Numbered from the stretch's first letter, positions 1 to 10,325 are shown. The stretch is DNA of 64,000 bases from Bifidobacterium tsurumiense (GCF_000741765.1 NZ_JGZU01000002.1:62001-126000); one strand, 5' to 3'. Numbers and translations: made by a program. Notes: a model not told the origin generated them from the sequence alone.

Positions 1-76
1 TCAATTAGATATCACAAACGCCTGTATTCCTTGATATAAGGCCAAAATATCGACATAGTTGATGAAATTAACGCAA

Positions 77-105
77 TTGAGCACGGGTTTGATTCAGGAT
101 AATAT
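77..105 (+). promoter_or_regulatory. Sigma-70 type promoter of the xylo-oligosaccharide operon
   Basis: A -35 box TTGAGC (77-82) and a -10 box TAATAT (100-105) are separated by exactly 17 bases. The predicted transcription start near 112 falls at the edge of the inverted repeat at 113-140, about 110 bases before the binding-protein gene. Seen in sequence; activity is inferred. Confidence 0.6.
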
Positions 106-112
106 GTACACA

Positions 113-140
113 TCTCGAAAATAACAATGAAGTTTCGAGA
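113..140. promoter_or_regulatory. Inverted repeat, candidate operator for the xylo-oligosaccharide operon
   Basis: TCTCGAAA (113-120) and TTTCGAGA (133-140) are perfect inverted copies separated by 12 bases, just downstream of the -10 box. A repressor bound here would block initiation. The ROK protein at 12435 is an obvious candidate, but I did not find the same repeat in front of that gene, so the pairing is only inference. Confidence 0.5.
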
Positions 141-221
141 AAATGATTTAGTGGAATCTTAAATCGATTGCGACACTGGAGTTCGCCGGCAGAGCAGCCG
201 ATCATACAAAAAGGAGTAGCA

Positions 222-1496
222 ATGAGGTTCAAAACAGTTGCCGCCGCAGCATTGGCTGTGGCCACGATGATGGGTGTAAGTGCCTGCGGTAGCTCAAATA
301 ACGCAGATGATAACACCATAACTTTTTGGCATAACGCTACGAGCGGTGAGGGTAAGCAATATTGGGAGGATCTGGCGGCGGAGTTCGAAAAGGAACATTC
401 CGGTGTAAAGGTTGAAATCCAAGCCATCCAGAATGAAGATTTTGAAGGGAAACTGGCAACGGCAATGCAAGATCTCAAATCGGGGCCAGATGTGTATATG
501 GGGCTTGGCGGTGCAAAAACAAAGGATATGGTCGATGCTGGGCAGGTCATGGATTTAACTGACAAACTTTCTGACACAGTCAAGAAAAACATGACCGCAT
601 CCTTGACATCAGCTACATATGACGGAAAGGTCTACGGAGTGCCAGTAACAGTACAGCCTGGCGGTATTTGGTATTCGAAAGATTTGTTTGAACAGGCGGG
701 CATAGAGGAAGTCCCAACAACTTTTGATGAACTTAAAACCGCGGTAACTAAGCTCAAGAATGCTGGTATCGCACCAATTGCACTAGGCGGTAAGGACGCA
801 TGGCCCGCAGCGCATTGGTATTACTGGCTCTCACTTCGTGAATGTTCTCCATCTGCATATTCCAAAGGAGTTAATGACAAGGATTTCTCCGACTCTTGTT
901 GGACAAAAACGGGACAGGATTTGAAGGATCTTGCCGATATGGATGCTTTCAATGAAGGTTATTTGACCACAACTGCACAGCAAGGTGCAAGCTCGTCTGC
1001 AGGTCTGCTTGCTAACCATAAGGCAGCCATGGAATTAATGGGTACCTGGGAGCCGGGAGTCATCAAAGACCTCACCCCAGATAGGCAACCAATGAGCGAT
1101 TTGGGATATTTCGCGTTCCCATCTGTTGAAGGAGGTCAAGGGAAAGAGGATGCGCTCATGGGCGCGGTAACAGTATTTTCTGTAAACCCAGATGCGCCTC
1201 AAGCCGCCGTGGACTTCGTTAATTTCATGGGCGAAAAGAAGGCTCAAGAAGACTATTCAACAGCATTTTCAACAATTCCTGCCAATGTAGAGGCATATGA
1301 TGCCGTGACCGATGAAAACCTCCAATCCATCATTAAAGCAATAGAAAGCTCTGATGACATGCAACTTTGGATGGACACAGCGCTCGGTGGCAATATCGGC
1401 AATGCTTTGAATTCGGGAGTGGTCAATATGCTGTCCGGTCAAGGTGATCCCGCCGACATTGTCAAGGCTATGGAAGACGCCGCAGCAAAGGGATGA
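222..1496 (+). CDS. Sugar ABC transporter substrate-binding lipoprotein (likely xylo-oligosaccharides)
   Basis: Family 1 extracellular solute-binding protein of 424 residues. ATG 222 is chosen because AAAGGAG lies just upstream and because it gives a clean lipoprotein signal: MRFK, a hydrophobic stretch, then lipobox VSAC with the acylated Cys near residue 20. The mature part starts [16 protein letters not shown], as in carbohydrate-binding proteins of this family. It captures oligosaccharide outside the cell and delivers it to the permeases encoded next. The xylo-oligosaccharide specificity is inferred from the downstream GH43, GH120 and GH8 genes. No ATPase gene follows, which fits the shared MsmK-type ATPase usual in bifidobacteria. 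Confidence 0.9.
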   Translation: MRFKTVAAAALAVATMMGVSACGSSNNADDNTITFWHNATSGEGKQYWEDLAAEFEKEHSGVKVEIQAIQNEDFEGKLATAMQDLKSGPDVYMGLGGAKTKDMVDAGQVMDLTDKLSDTVKKNMTASLTSATYDGKVYGVPVTVQPGGIWYSKDLFEQAGIEEVPTTFDELKTAVTKLKNAGIAPIALGGKDAWPAAHWYYWLSLRECSPSAYSKGVNDKDFSDSCWTKTGQDLKDLADMDAFNEGYLTTTAQQGASSSAGLLANHKAAMELMGTWEPGVIKDLTPDRQPMSDLGYFAFPSVEGGQGKEDALMGAVTVFSVNPDAPQAAVDFVNFMGEKKAQEDYSTAFSTIPANVEAYDAVTDENLQSIIKAIESSDDMQLWMDTALGGNIGNALNSGVVNMLSGQGDPADIVKAMEDAAAKG

Positions 1497-1562
1497 TCTA
1501 TGGGGCTTGGCGGGAGATGTTCTCGCCAAGCCATTATTTGAATGACTGTGTGAGGATGAGTA

Positions 1563-2582
1563 ATGACTGCTGTAAATCAAGATATAGTGGGCGTTTCAAA
1601 GAAAAGTAAAACATCAACTGGTGGCAAGACGAGACGCAATTTAGAGATCTTGCTGCTTTCGGCTCCAGCGATAGCTGTATTTGTGTGTTTTGTCATACTC
1701 CCTATTGTTCTGGGCGCATACTATGGATTCTATAAATGGAAAGGCTTTGGCACACCGTATAAAACAGGCGAGTTCGTTGGTCTGCAAAATTATCTGACGG
1801 TGCTGAAGGATGCTAACTTCCAGCAGGCAATGCTTCATTCATTTGAAATCGTTGTCGGTTCGCTTCTGATCCAGGCGCCACTGGCTGTGCTGTTTGCGTT
1901 GCTGTTGAATCAAAAATTCAAAGGGCGTGGATTGATCCGCACCTTGATCTTCGTGCCGTATGTTGTATCTGAAGTGATAGTCGGCACAGGGTGGAGTTTG
2001 CTGCTCCAAAAGAAAGGGGCGTTCAATGAAATCCTTAATCAACTTGGCATCAATGGTCCTGACTGGCTTGCTGATCCTCACATCGCCATGTGGACTCTAT
2101 TGCTGTTGATCAGTTGGAAATATATTGGTTTTGCAGTGATTCTCATGTTGGCTGGTATGCAGTCTATCCCAGAGGAGCTGTACGAAGCGGCTCGAGTTGA
2201 TGGTGCAGGTTTTTGGCAGATGCAAAAGAGCATAACATTGCCATTGCTGGCTCCGACATTGAGGATTTGGGTATTCCTGTCCATTATCGGCTCGTTACAA
2301 CTTTTTGACTTGGTGTACATCATTTGGGGACAGTATGTATCTGCAACCGCAGGTGTCTCAACCATGGCTACATATATGGTTCGTGAGGGTCGAGATGCGG
2401 GAAATTATGGATATGGTTCTGCTGTCGCTCTGATTATTTTTGTTATCTCATTGACCGTTGCGCTTTTGTACCAGCGATTTGTGCTTAACCGAGATTTGGA
2501 CGGTGCATTGACCGAGCAAAAGAAGTCAAAAAAGGTTAAAAAAAATAATCGATCTTTAACCGATCTGGTATCAGGGCAGTGA
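1563..2582 (+). CDS. Sugar ABC transporter permease, MalF/UgpA type
   Basis: Inner membrane permease of 339 residues with about six hydrophobic segments; the first spans roughly residues 29-52. The EAA loop appears as EELYEAARVDGAGFWQM near residue 205, followed by ITLPLLAP, the site that docks the ATPase. The gene lies 66 bases after the binding protein and its end abuts the second permease, so the two are probably co-translated. It forms half of the heterodimeric channel. The tail after residue 315 is lysine-rich and cytoplasmic. Substrate is inferred from the operon. Confidence 0.92.
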   Translation: MTAVNQDIVGVSKKSKTSTGGKTRRNLEILLLSAPAIAVFVCFVILPIVLGAYYGFYKWKGFGTPYKTGEFVGLQNYLTVLKDANFQQAMLHSFEIVVGSLLIQAPLAVLFALLLNQKFKGRGLIRTLIFVPYVVSEVIVGTGWSLLLQKKGAFNEILNQLGINGPDWLADPHIAMWTLLLLISWKYIGFAVILMLAGMQSIPEELYEAARVDGAGFWQMQKSITLPLLAPTLRIWVFLSIIGSLQLFDLVYIIWGQYVSATAGVSTMATYMVREGRDAGNYGYGSAVALIIFVISLTVALLYQRFVLNRDLDGALTEQKKSKKVKKNNRSLTDLVSGQ

Positions 2583-2593
2583 GGGGACGAACC

Positions 2594-3490
2594 ATGGGTA
2601 TGTTTACAAAATCAAGCGCATTCGCTGGTCAGACAGTGTACAACGCAAAAAACGGCTATCGCGTTTCGCAAAAGACTCCTTGGGGCAATCCTGTAGTCTA
2701 CTTCTTTTCCTTAGTCTTGGTTGGTATATGTGTGACGCCGGTGCTTTATATTGTTCTCGGTGGATTCAGAACGAATTCTCAAATCACCAATAACCCTTCA
2801 GGATTACCTAACCCTTGGGTGCTGCAAAATTATTTGACAGTAGTAACCAGTGATATTTTCTGGCAAGAGATGGCGAATTCAATTATCGTCGGCGTTTGCA
2901 CGATGATTGGCGTGGTTGCTTTGGGCATTATGGTGAGCTTTGTAATCGCGAGATACAAATTCCGTTTCTCAAAAGCGATGTACGCTTTGTTCTCGGCTGG
3001 TTTGATGTTCCCCATGACAGTAGGCATTACTCCGCTGTATTTACTGATTCGTAATTTGGGATTGTCTAATTCACTTGCCGGGATTATTGTTCCACAGATT
3101 GCTTTTGGCCTGCCTCAAACGATCATTATTTTGGTGCCATTTTTGCAATCAATTCCTGATGAATTGGAAGAAGCATGCTTGCTTGACGGATGCTCGCGAT
3201 TGGGATTTTTCTGGAGAATGGTCATCCCGCTTTCGATGCCAGGAGTAGCTACTACTGGAATCCTGACATTTGTCGGCAGCTGGAATTCTTATATGCTTCC
3301 ACTTTTCGTACTGAGCAGCTCGGATAAATATACGCTTCCTTTGGGTGTGCAAATGTTTAGTTCAGAACATTCCGTAGATACTGCACAGGTCTTGGCATTC
3401 ACATCCCTGGCAATGTTGCCGGCACTGATATGCTTCACAATTTTCCAAAAGAAGATTGTCGGTGGACTTACTGGTGCGGTTAAGGGCTAA
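2594..3490 (+). CDS. Sugar ABC transporter permease, MalG/UgpE type
   Basis: Second permease half, 298 residues, with the usual six membrane segments and an EAA loop (DELEEACLLDGCSRLGFFWR) near residue 200. A GTG at 2579 would overlap the previous stop, but ATG 2594 is preferred because GAGGGG sits eight bases upstream. The C-terminus ends FQKKIVGGLTGAVKG, which is typical of this family. It pairs with the upstream permease. The next gene starts 65 bases later and belongs to the same operon. Confidence 0.9.
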   Translation: MGMFTKSSAFAGQTVYNAKNGYRVSQKTPWGNPVVYFFSLVLVGICVTPVLYIVLGGFRTNSQITNNPSGLPNPWVLQNYLTVVTSDIFWQEMANSIIVGVCTMIGVVALGIMVSFVIARYKFRFSKAMYALFSAGLMFPMTVGITPLYLLIRNLGLSNSLAGIIVPQIAFGLPQTIIILVPFLQSIPDELEEACLLDGCSRLGFFWRMVIPLSMPGVATTGILTFVGSWNSYMLPLFVLSSSDKYTLPLGVQMFSSEHSVDTAQVLAFTSLAMLPALICFTIFQKKIVGGLTGAVKG

Positions 3491-3555
3491 AGACTATCGA
3501 TTCAGATCGGTTTTCAATGATGAATCCGATCTTGAGCATAAATTGGAGGACTACC

Positions 3556-5178
3556 ATGAAAATTTCCAATCCGGTGCTTCGAGGATTTGAAGCTGATCCG
3601 TCTATGATTCGGGTAGGAGATACCTATTACATCGCGAATTCAACTTTCGAATGGTGGCCGGGTGTTCGTCTGCATGAATCAAAAGACTTGGTGAATTGGA
3701 ATCTATTGCCCAGTCCAATCAGCCGAACGTCTCAACTCAATATGCGTGGAAATCCGTCAAGTGGCGGTGTATGGGCCCCGGACCTTTCCTACGCTGATGG
3801 CAAGTTTTGGCTTGTGTATTCAGATGTCAAAGTGGTAAATGGTGCGTTCAAAGATTGCACTAATTACATCATCACTGCTGAGGATATTCGAGGCCCTTGG
3901 AGTGACCCGATACGCATCAATGGAGTGGGCTTTGACCCGAGTCTCTTCCATGATCAAGACGGTCGGAAATACCTTGTTCAACAAACATGGGATTTCCGAG
4001 AATATCGTCATCCTTTTAACGGCATTACCCTCACGGAGTTCGATGTTTCGACGATGAGATTGAAGCCGGAAACCGCACGGACCATATGGGAAGGTACGGA
4101 TGTCAAGCTGGTTGAAGGGCCTCATCTCTATCGAATCAATGATTTTTATTATCTGTTCGCAGCGGAAGGAGGGACGGTATACACCCACCAAGAAGTGGTT
4201 GCACGTTCTGAAAGCCTTGATCCCTTCTCCTTCAAGGGCATGCCAGGTAACCCATTCTTAACAAATTTTGATACTCCACGAAATTTCCTGCAAAAGCAAG
4301 GGCATGGTTCGCTTGTCGATACGCCAAGTGGTGAGTGGTATTACGCTTCTCTCTGTGCACGGCCTTGGCATGCCAAGAATGAATCAGTAACCGACCCGCG
4401 AGGATGGTGCACTCTTGGTCGTGAAACTGCAATTCAAAAAGTTGAATGGGATGATCGGGGCTGGCCATATGTGGTGGGCGGGCATGGAGGGCAACATTAT
4501 GTCGAGCCGCCTGTGGATGCGATAGCCTCTATGACTTCGGATCAGTCGGAGGTTATCGATGACTTCAATACTGCGCATCTGAACCCTGAATGGAATACCT
4601 TGCGTGTGCCTTTCGATGAGGAAATGGGTGAAATAGGAAATGGATGTCTGAATCTTCGTGGACAGGGATCGCTTTCCAATTTGTTTGATCTGTCTCTTGT
4701 TGCTCGTCGTTGGAAGGCCTTTGCCTTCGATGCGGAAGTTACGGTTCAGTTTTCACCTCGCAACTATCAACAAATGGCTGGGTTGACGAATTATTACAAC
4801 GACCTGTGCTGGTCTTGGGTGTTTGTGACTTGGGATGAAACCAAACAGTGCAGTGTTATTGAAGTGGCCCAAAACGATTTCAATTCGTATACCTCATTTC
4901 TTAAGGAAAAATCAGTTGAAATACCAGAAGAGGTTGAAGCAGTAAGGCTTCGGACGAAAGTTCGCACGCAAACATATCGCTATCAATACTCGTTCGATAA
5001 TGTTCACTGGCATGATTTGGGAGTTGAGCTGGATGCAAGAAAACTCTCTGATGACTATGTAAATCAGAGGTATGGCGGATTTTTCACCGGTGCCTTCGTG
5101 GGAATGGCGGCAGTTGATTTGTCAGGATACGATGCCCAGGCGCAATTCCGGCATTTCACTTACGCAGAAGTGGACTGA
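3556..5178 (+). CDS. GH43 beta-xylosidase (possible arabinofuranosidase side activity)
   Basis: Glycoside hydrolase family 43, 540 residues, with no signal peptide, so it acts in the cytoplasm on imported oligosaccharides. ATG 3556 follows TTGGAGGA and gives the family start NPVLRGFEADPSMIRVGD. Three acidic residues expected for catalysis are visible: Asp14 in EADPS, an Asp in FDPSLFHD near residue 128, and a Glu in VEGPHLY near 186. An N-terminal five-bladed propeller is followed from about residue 335 by a beta-sandwich domain, the arrangement of bacterial XynB-type xylosidases. It releases xylose from the non-reducing end. Strict xylosidase versus arabinofuranosidase activity cannot be settled from sequence alone. 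Confidence 0.9.
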   Translation: MKISNPVLRGFEADPSMIRVGDTYYIANSTFEWWPGVRLHESKDLVNWNLLPSPISRTSQLNMRGNPSSGGVWAPDLSYADGKFWLVYSDVKVVNGAFKDCTNYIITAEDIRGPWSDPIRINGVGFDPSLFHDQDGRKYLVQQTWDFREYRHPFNGITLTEFDVSTMRLKPETARTIWEGTDVKLVEGPHLYRINDFYYLFAAEGGTVYTHQEVVARSESLDPFSFKGMPGNPFLTNFDTPRNFLQKQGHGSLVDTPSGEWYYASLCARPWHAKNESVTDPRGWCTLGRETAIQKVEWDDRGWPYVVGGHGGQHYVEPPVDAIASMTSDQSEVIDDFNTAHLNPEWNTLRVPFDEEMGEIGNGCLNLRGQGSLSNLFDLSLVARRWKAFAFDAEVTVQFSPRNYQQMAGLTNYYNDLCWSWVFVTWDETKQCSVIEVAQNDFNSYTSFLKEKSVEIPEEVEAVRLRTKVRTQTYRYQYSFDNVHWHDLGVELDARKLSDDYVNQRYGGFFTGAFVGMAAVDLSGYDAQAQFRHFTYAEVD

Positions 5179-5215
5179 ATTGACTACTAAGTCACAAATA
5201 ATTGTGTGAGGAGCG

Positions 5216-7114
5216 ATGATGCTTACTTTGCCAAGAATACTTGGTGACGGTTGTGTGTTGCAGGCGAATACGGTAGTGCCTATATGGGGTTGGAGTGAGC
5301 CAAGCGAGCATATTTGCGTTCAGATCGACAAGACCATTGTGAAGACGCAAGCGGATGGACAGGGGTTTTGGCAAGTTGCCCTGCCGCCAACGAAGTGTGG
5401 CGGGCCTTTCGATTGCATTATCTCGGCGGAGTCAGGTGACAGCATCCGTCAGCACTGCTATATAGGGGAAGTATTTCTGTGTTCAGGTCAGTCCAATATG
5501 GAACTGCCTATGGAAGCGCTTCGGTTCGACTACCCTAAGACATATGCATCTGCAGATGATCATTTGCTACGTCAATACAAGGTAAACACTGAAATCGACT
5601 TTCATGAACGCCATAGGGATCATGCAAGCGGCGAGTGGAAAGCTTGTAATGCGGATTCAATAGGTGAATTCTCTGCCATTGCATACTGGTTCGGCCGTTC
5701 CATACGAAAGCTATGCGGCGCGCCTGTAGGTCTTATCAATGTTTCTTTGGGTGGATCCCCCATTGAATCATGGATAGACAGTGCCTCGCTCGAGCGATTT
5801 CCCGAGGAGTTGGAAAGACTGCGTCCACACCTGGAAAAAGGAGCGCCCGATCGGCTTAGTCGGCAAAGTCTGGAAGAGATAGAACGCTGGCATAAGGAAC
5901 TTGACGGCAAGCAAGGTGCTGTTGCAAACGATTGGGAGGAGATTCAACTTCCTGATACGTTCAAGGGTACTGGTCTCGAAGGTTTTGTCGGAAAGGTGGA
6001 ACTGCGTAAAACCATATATCTGACATCGAGTCAGGTATGCCAAAATTCCTTATTGAGATTGGGAACCTGGTCTGATGAAGACGAGACGTACGTCAATGAA
6101 CATTTCGTCGGAGCAAAAGGCAATCAGTACGAGTCCCGTGATTATGCTGTCGGACCGGGAATTTTGAAAGAAGGTGAGAACCGAATCAAGGTGATACTCA
6201 CCTGTGATTACGGTAGCGGGCGGGTAACGCCAAACAAATCGATGATCCTCAAGCTGGAAGATGAGCAGATAGATCTTTCGGGTATCTGGGAATACCGAAT
6301 TCTCTCACGAGCGGAAAGGCGTTGTCCTGTCGAGGATTTCATTCGTTGGAAGCCCACTGTGCTTTTCAACGGAATGCTTGCACCTTGCATTCCCTATGCG
6401 GTACATGCCGTGCTGTGGTATCAAGGTGAATCGAATACGGGTAATAATGCTCGATCGTATCAGGCAATGCTTGAGAGCATGATCAAGTTATGGCGGAAAG
6501 AATGGCAACGCGATGATTTGCCTTTCCTCATTGTGCAACTCCCAAATTTCGGAATTGATTGTATTGAGGATGGTGGATGGCCTCTTGTCCGCGAAGCTCA
6601 GTATTCGGTGAGTGCCGAACTTGAAAACGTTGCCACGGTGGTGACGCTAGATGCAGGAGAATGGAACGATTTGCATCCGCGAAACAAGAGAATCATTGCA
6701 GATCGATTATTTGATGCGGCGCAGGCGCTACTCTTTGGCAAACACAAGACGCATCCCGTCCTCGGAGCTTGGAAAATCAACAATACAACCGGGGAATTGA
6801 GCGTGCGGTTCCTGCAAGAGGAGTATGGCAAGAATCACTGTGAAACAACAGAACTCAGCCCGCTGGCCACTCTTGATGGTGACTGCCCAGGTGAGTTCAC
6901 ATGGTTTTGGCGGGACGGCGGCACGGTAGAACAAGCCGAAACTTGGATTATTGATAATGAGATCCACGCAAAGCTGCCTCAGAGAACGCCAACATCGTTG
7001 AGGTATGCGTGGTCAAATAATCCGTCCATAGGCTTGTTATGCGATGACCGCGGCGTACCAGTATCGCCATTTCGGATTGAAATTACATCCAGTAGCTCCA
7101 ATCCCGTGGAATAA
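5216..7114 (+). CDS. SGNH-type acetylesterase (sialate O-acetylesterase/acetyl xylan esterase family)
   Basis: Protein of 632 residues with no signal peptide. An N-terminal beta-sandwich opens with LTLPRILGDGCVLQ. The nucleophile block CSGQSNM follows near residue 90, then LWYQGESN near 400 and DLHPRNK near 480, which carries the Asp and His of the triad. A further beta-domain is inserted around residues 230-350, which gives the large size. Family members remove acetyl groups from sugars. Here, between two xylosidases, the natural role is deacetylation of acetylated xylo-oligosaccharides before trimming (inference). Annotation pipelines often call such proteins 9-O-acetylesterase. Start ATG 5216 has TGAGGAG upstream; ATG 5219 is equally possible. 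Confidence 0.85.
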   Translation: MMLTLPRILGDGCVLQANTVVPIWGWSEPSEHICVQIDKTIVKTQADGQGFWQVALPPTKCGGPFDCIISAESGDSIRQHCYIGEVFLCSGQSNMELPMEALRFDYPKTYASADDHLLRQYKVNTEIDFHERHRDHASGEWKACNADSIGEFSAIAYWFGRSIRKLCGAPVGLINVSLGGSPIESWIDSASLERFPEELERLRPHLEKGAPDRLSRQSLEEIERWHKELDGKQGAVANDWEEIQLPDTFKGTGLEGFVGKVELRKTIYLTSSQVCQNSLLRLGTWSDEDETYVNEHFVGAKGNQYESRDYAVGPGILKEGENRIKVILTCDYGSGRVTPNKSMILKLEDEQIDLSGIWEYRILSRAERRCPVEDFIRWKPTVLFNGMLAPCIPYAVHAVLWYQGESNTGNNARSYQAMLESMIKLWRKEWQRDDLPFLIVQLPNFGIDCIEDGGWPLVREAQYSVSAELENVATVVTLDAGEWNDLHPRNKRIIADRLFDAAQALLFGKHKTHPVLGAWKINNTTGELSVRFLQEEYGKNHCETTELSPLATLDGDCPGEFTWFWRDGGTVEQAETWIIDNEIHAKLPQRTPTSLRYAWSNNPSIGLLCDDRGVPVSPFRIEITSSSSNPVE

Positions 7115-7146
7115 ACCACACTGAAATTGATTCAAGGAGTAAAACG

Positions 7147-9186
7147 ATGACGTTTGAATATCATGTGAACCCTCGCGGCAATGACTTTTGCATAGGCACT
7201 GCGGAAGAACCTTTCCGAACGATTTCACAGGCCGCACGTGTCGCTCGACCAGGTGACACTGTCATTGTTCATGAAGGAGTTTATAGGGAACAAGTAGATC
7301 CATTATTTGGCGGTATCAGCGAGTTTGAACGCATTACATATTGTGGGGCGTCTGGAGAGAGCCGTCCAATTATCAAGGGGTCGGAAAGAATACGTTCATG
7401 GAAGCAGGTCGAGGGTCATCCTTCTGTGTGGTCAGTGACACTTGATAATAGCTTCTTCGGAGAATTCAACCCTTTCGACAGCGTCATCGCGGGTGATTGG
7501 TTGGAAAAGCCCAAGAAGGGTATCGATCCAGACAAGCACCTTGGAGATGTATATCTCAATGGGCGTTCATTTTATGAAGTCGAGTCACTAGAGCAGACAT
7601 ATGAACCACAGGAACGGTTTGAGATTGAGGATTTTGCGATCAAGCTGAAGCATTCCATAGATGATCCGCTTCAGACTTTGTATGTGTGGTATGCCGAAGT
7701 GGATCATGTTGAAAATGTCACACGGATTTGGGCGAACTTCCAAGGTGCGGATCCCAACGAAGAGCTTGTGGAAATCAGTGTTCGCAGATCTTGTTTTTTT
7801 CCATCGAGGAATCATATTGATTTCATAACCGTACGAGGTTTTGAAATGGCGCAAGCCACGGGAGACTGGGCGCCTCCGACTTCTCCGCAATACGGAATGG
7901 TGGGACCCAATTGGGCCTATGGATGGATCATTGAAGATAATGTGCTTCATGATGTGAAGTTCTCAGCGGTCTCATTGGGCAAGGAATCAGCTAGTGGCAA
8001 CAATGAATGGATGAGAACTGAGCGCAAAAGCGGATATCAGTACCAGCTGGAAGCAGTGTTCAAAGCACGCCGTTTAGGATGGAAAAAAGATGTCGTCGGA
8101 TCTCATATTGTTCGGAACAACGACATTTACCATTGCGGTCAGAATGCGATAGTCGGACATATGGGATGCGCGTTCAGCAAGATTGAACACAATCACATAC
8201 ATCACATCGCTAGCAAGCAAGAGTTCTTTGGCTGGGAGGTTGCAGGCATAAAATTCCATGCGGCAATCGATACGGTCATCCAAAACAACTACATTCATGA
8301 TTGCTCTTTGGGCATGTGGATGGATTGGCAGACGCAGGGAACTCGAATTACCCGAAATATCATGCGTAATAATGTGCGCGATGCCATGATAGAAGTGAGT
8401 CATGGACCGTATTTGGTAGATAACAATATCTTTGCCTCCGATTGCATGTTCCAGAACTGGTCACAGGGCGGCGCTTTCGTCAACAACATAATATGTGGCG
8501 GCATTGAGGTAAATACTGTGCCCGATCGTTCCACCCCATATCATTTTGCCCATTCAACAGAGGTGGCAGGTTGTGCTGTGGTATCGGGAGGGGACGAACG
8601 TTGGTTAAATAATGTGTTTGCGCCCCAAAGAAGCAAGCCTTATATCGGCGAGTTCGGATTGTCGACGTATGCAGATTGTCCGACTCGTTTTGAGGAATAC
8701 TTGGACAATCTCCACGCTATGTGGGCTGACCCTAGTCAAGGGGGAGGTGAGCGGAACCCACTGCAGCCGGTATATGCAGGTGGCAATGTCTTCATGGGAC
8801 AAGCCGAAGCAGGGAGCGAAAGCGAATTAGGAGAATACAAGAGTCGGACATCGCATGACATGCCGTACTTCGGCGGCGGAACCGTTGAGAATGTTGTCGT
8901 AAGTGACAGCATGGCTATTGCTGTTGTCGACACGGACGACGGGGTATTTCTCGATATTGATGTGCCTCACTCATTGAAACAGATAACAGTGCCATGCGTA
9001 ACCTCCGAAATGCTTGGGATGCCGCGCATTGTTGAGGAGCGGTATGAGTCCTATGACGGTAAGCCCTATGTGCTGAATGTCGACTTGCTGGGAAACTCCA
9101 TAGAGGGAGGGAGTCCGCGTTCACCAGGAGCTTTGGAGCTGTCTGCAGAAAATGAACAACGAATCAAGGTATGGGAGTGGAACTGA
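7147..9186 (+). CDS. xylC: GH120 beta-xylosidase (XylC type, right-handed beta-helix)
   Basis: Intracellular enzyme of 679 residues. The N-terminus (YHVNPRGNDFCIGTAEEPF) and the repeated HN/NN rungs mark a right-handed beta-helix. Characterised GH120 xylosidases use an Asp nucleophile and a Glu acid/base 23 residues apart. Here Asp393 in WMDWQ and Glu416 in MIEVSHGP show the same 23-residue spacing. Conserved blocks such as GDVYLNGRSFYEV, VWYAEVD and WANFQGADPNEE also match that family. The enzyme releases xylose from xylo-oligosaccharides and complements GH43 and GH8. The start follows CAAGGAG; the stop overlaps the next start by one base (TGATG), which implies translational coupling. Confidence 0.9.
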   Translation: MTFEYHVNPRGNDFCIGTAEEPFRTISQAARVARPGDTVIVHEGVYREQVDPLFGGISEFERITYCGASGESRPIIKGSERIRSWKQVEGHPSVWSVTLDNSFFGEFNPFDSVIAGDWLEKPKKGIDPDKHLGDVYLNGRSFYEVESLEQTYEPQERFEIEDFAIKLKHSIDDPLQTLYVWYAEVDHVENVTRIWANFQGADPNEELVEISVRRSCFFPSRNHIDFITVRGFEMAQATGDWAPPTSPQYGMVGPNWAYGWIIEDNVLHDVKFSAVSLGKESASGNNEWMRTERKSGYQYQLEAVFKARRLGWKKDVVGSHIVRNNDIYHCGQNAIVGHMGCAFSKIEHNHIHHIASKQEFFGWEVAGIKFHAAIDTVIQNNYIHDCSLGMWMDWQTQGTRITRNIMRNNVRDAMIEVSHGPYLVDNNIFASDCMFQNWSQGGAFVNNIICGGIEVNTVPDRSTPYHFAHSTEVAGCAVVSGGDERWLNNVFAPQRSKPYIGEFGLSTYADCPTRFEEYLDNLHAMWADPSQGGGERNPLQPVYAGGNVFMGQAEAGSESELGEYKSRTSHDMPYFGGGTVENVVVSDSMAIAVVDTDDGVFLDIDVPHSLKQITVPCVTSEMLGMPRIVEERYESYDGKPYVLNVDLLGNSIEGGSPRSPGALELSAENEQRIKVWEWN

Positions 9187-10325
9187 TGAAACAAGAAGCT
9201 GCTTGGTCGATGCTGAAGTGGTGCGGATATTCGGACGAGGACATCAACAGCCGAGTGAAGCAGGTCTGGTACGAGATTTTCGAAGGACCAAATGCTGTTT
9301 ATCACGAAAACGAGGATGGACTCGGCTATATTGTTGATACCGGCAACGACGATGTGCGTACCGAAGGCATGAGCTATGCAATGATGCTTGCGGTGCAATA
9401 TGACCGAAAGGATATCTTCGACAAGATTTGGGGCTGGGTGATGCGGTTCATGTATATGAACGAAGGTCATCACCGTCATTACTTTGCATGGTCGGTTGCC
9501 CCCAACGGTATCCCCAATGCTCAAGGCCCCGCCCCAGATGGCGAAGAGTTTTTCGCAACATCGCTATTCTTGGCTTCCAGGCGGTGGGGCGACGGCGACG
9601 GAATATACCAATATTCAGCGATGGCCCGCGAAATTCTGCGGTATTGCGTGCATAAAGGTGAAAGTGAACGGGGCAGTGATTTCGCTGGTGAACCGATGTG
9701 GAATCCGGACAACAAACTAATCAAGTTCATTCCGGAAACGGAATGGAGCGATCCTTCGTATCACGTGCCGCACTTCTATGATCTCTTCGCGGAGGAAGCA
9801 GACCCTGCCGATAGAGCATTTTGGAAGGAGGCCGCTGAAGCCAGTCGAAAGTATTTGCTGGCAGCATGCAATACTGACACAGGAATGAGTCCTGAATATG
9901 CCAATTACGATGGCACTCCGCATATCAGTGATCGAGGTCATTGGTATTTCTTCTCGGATGCTTACCGAACCGCTGCGAATATTGGTCTGGATTCGCTGTG
10001 GGTTGGGAAGGACATCGGATTGGGCAATAGGGTCTCTGCGTTGCAGCGCTTTTTCCTCACTCATGATCGCACGAGTGTGTATGAGGTTGACGGTACTCCT
10101 GTCGAGGAAACTGTATTGCATCCGGTGGGATTCATAGCCGCTACGGCGCAGGGGTCATTGGCCGCCATTCATTCTGATGCGGGTGATGCTGTTGACAATG
10201 CTCGAAAATGGGTTGATCTGCTGTGGAACACGCCTATGAGGATTGGTGCTCGACGCTACTACGATAACTTCCTCTATGCGTTTGCGATGCTTGCTTTAAG
10301 TGGCAATTACCGGCAACGTTGGTGA
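9186..10325 (+). CDS. rexA: GH8 reducing-end xylose-releasing exo-oligoxylanase (Rex)
   Basis: Family GH8 enzyme of 379 residues. The general acid is Glu60 in DDVRTEGMSYAMML, a block that is nearly invariant in Rex enzymes, followed by HYFAWSV. It removes xylose from the reducing end of short oligosaccharides in the cytoplasm, an end that GH43 and GH120 do not attack. ATG 9186 overlaps the preceding TGA, and GGAGTGG lies just upstream; an in-frame ATG at 9171 is less likely. This is the last gene of the operon and is followed by a strong hairpin. Confidence 0.9.
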   Translation: MKQEAAWSMLKWCGYSDEDINSRVKQVWYEIFEGPNAVYHENEDGLGYIVDTGNDDVRTEGMSYAMMLAVQYDRKDIFDKIWGWVMRFMYMNEGHHRHYFAWSVAPNGIPNAQGPAPDGEEFFATSLFLASRRWGDGDGIYQYSAMAREILRYCVHKGESERGSDFAGEPMWNPDNKLIKFIPETEWSDPSYHVPHFYDLFAEEADPADRAFWKEAAEASRKYLLAACNTDTGMSPEYANYDGTPHISDRGHWYFFSDAYRTAANIGLDSLWVGKDIGLGNRVSALQRFFLTHDRTSVYEVDGTPVEETVLHPVGFIAATAQGSLAAIHSDAGDAVDNARKWVDLLWNTPMRIGARRYYDNFLYAFAMLALSGNYRQRW

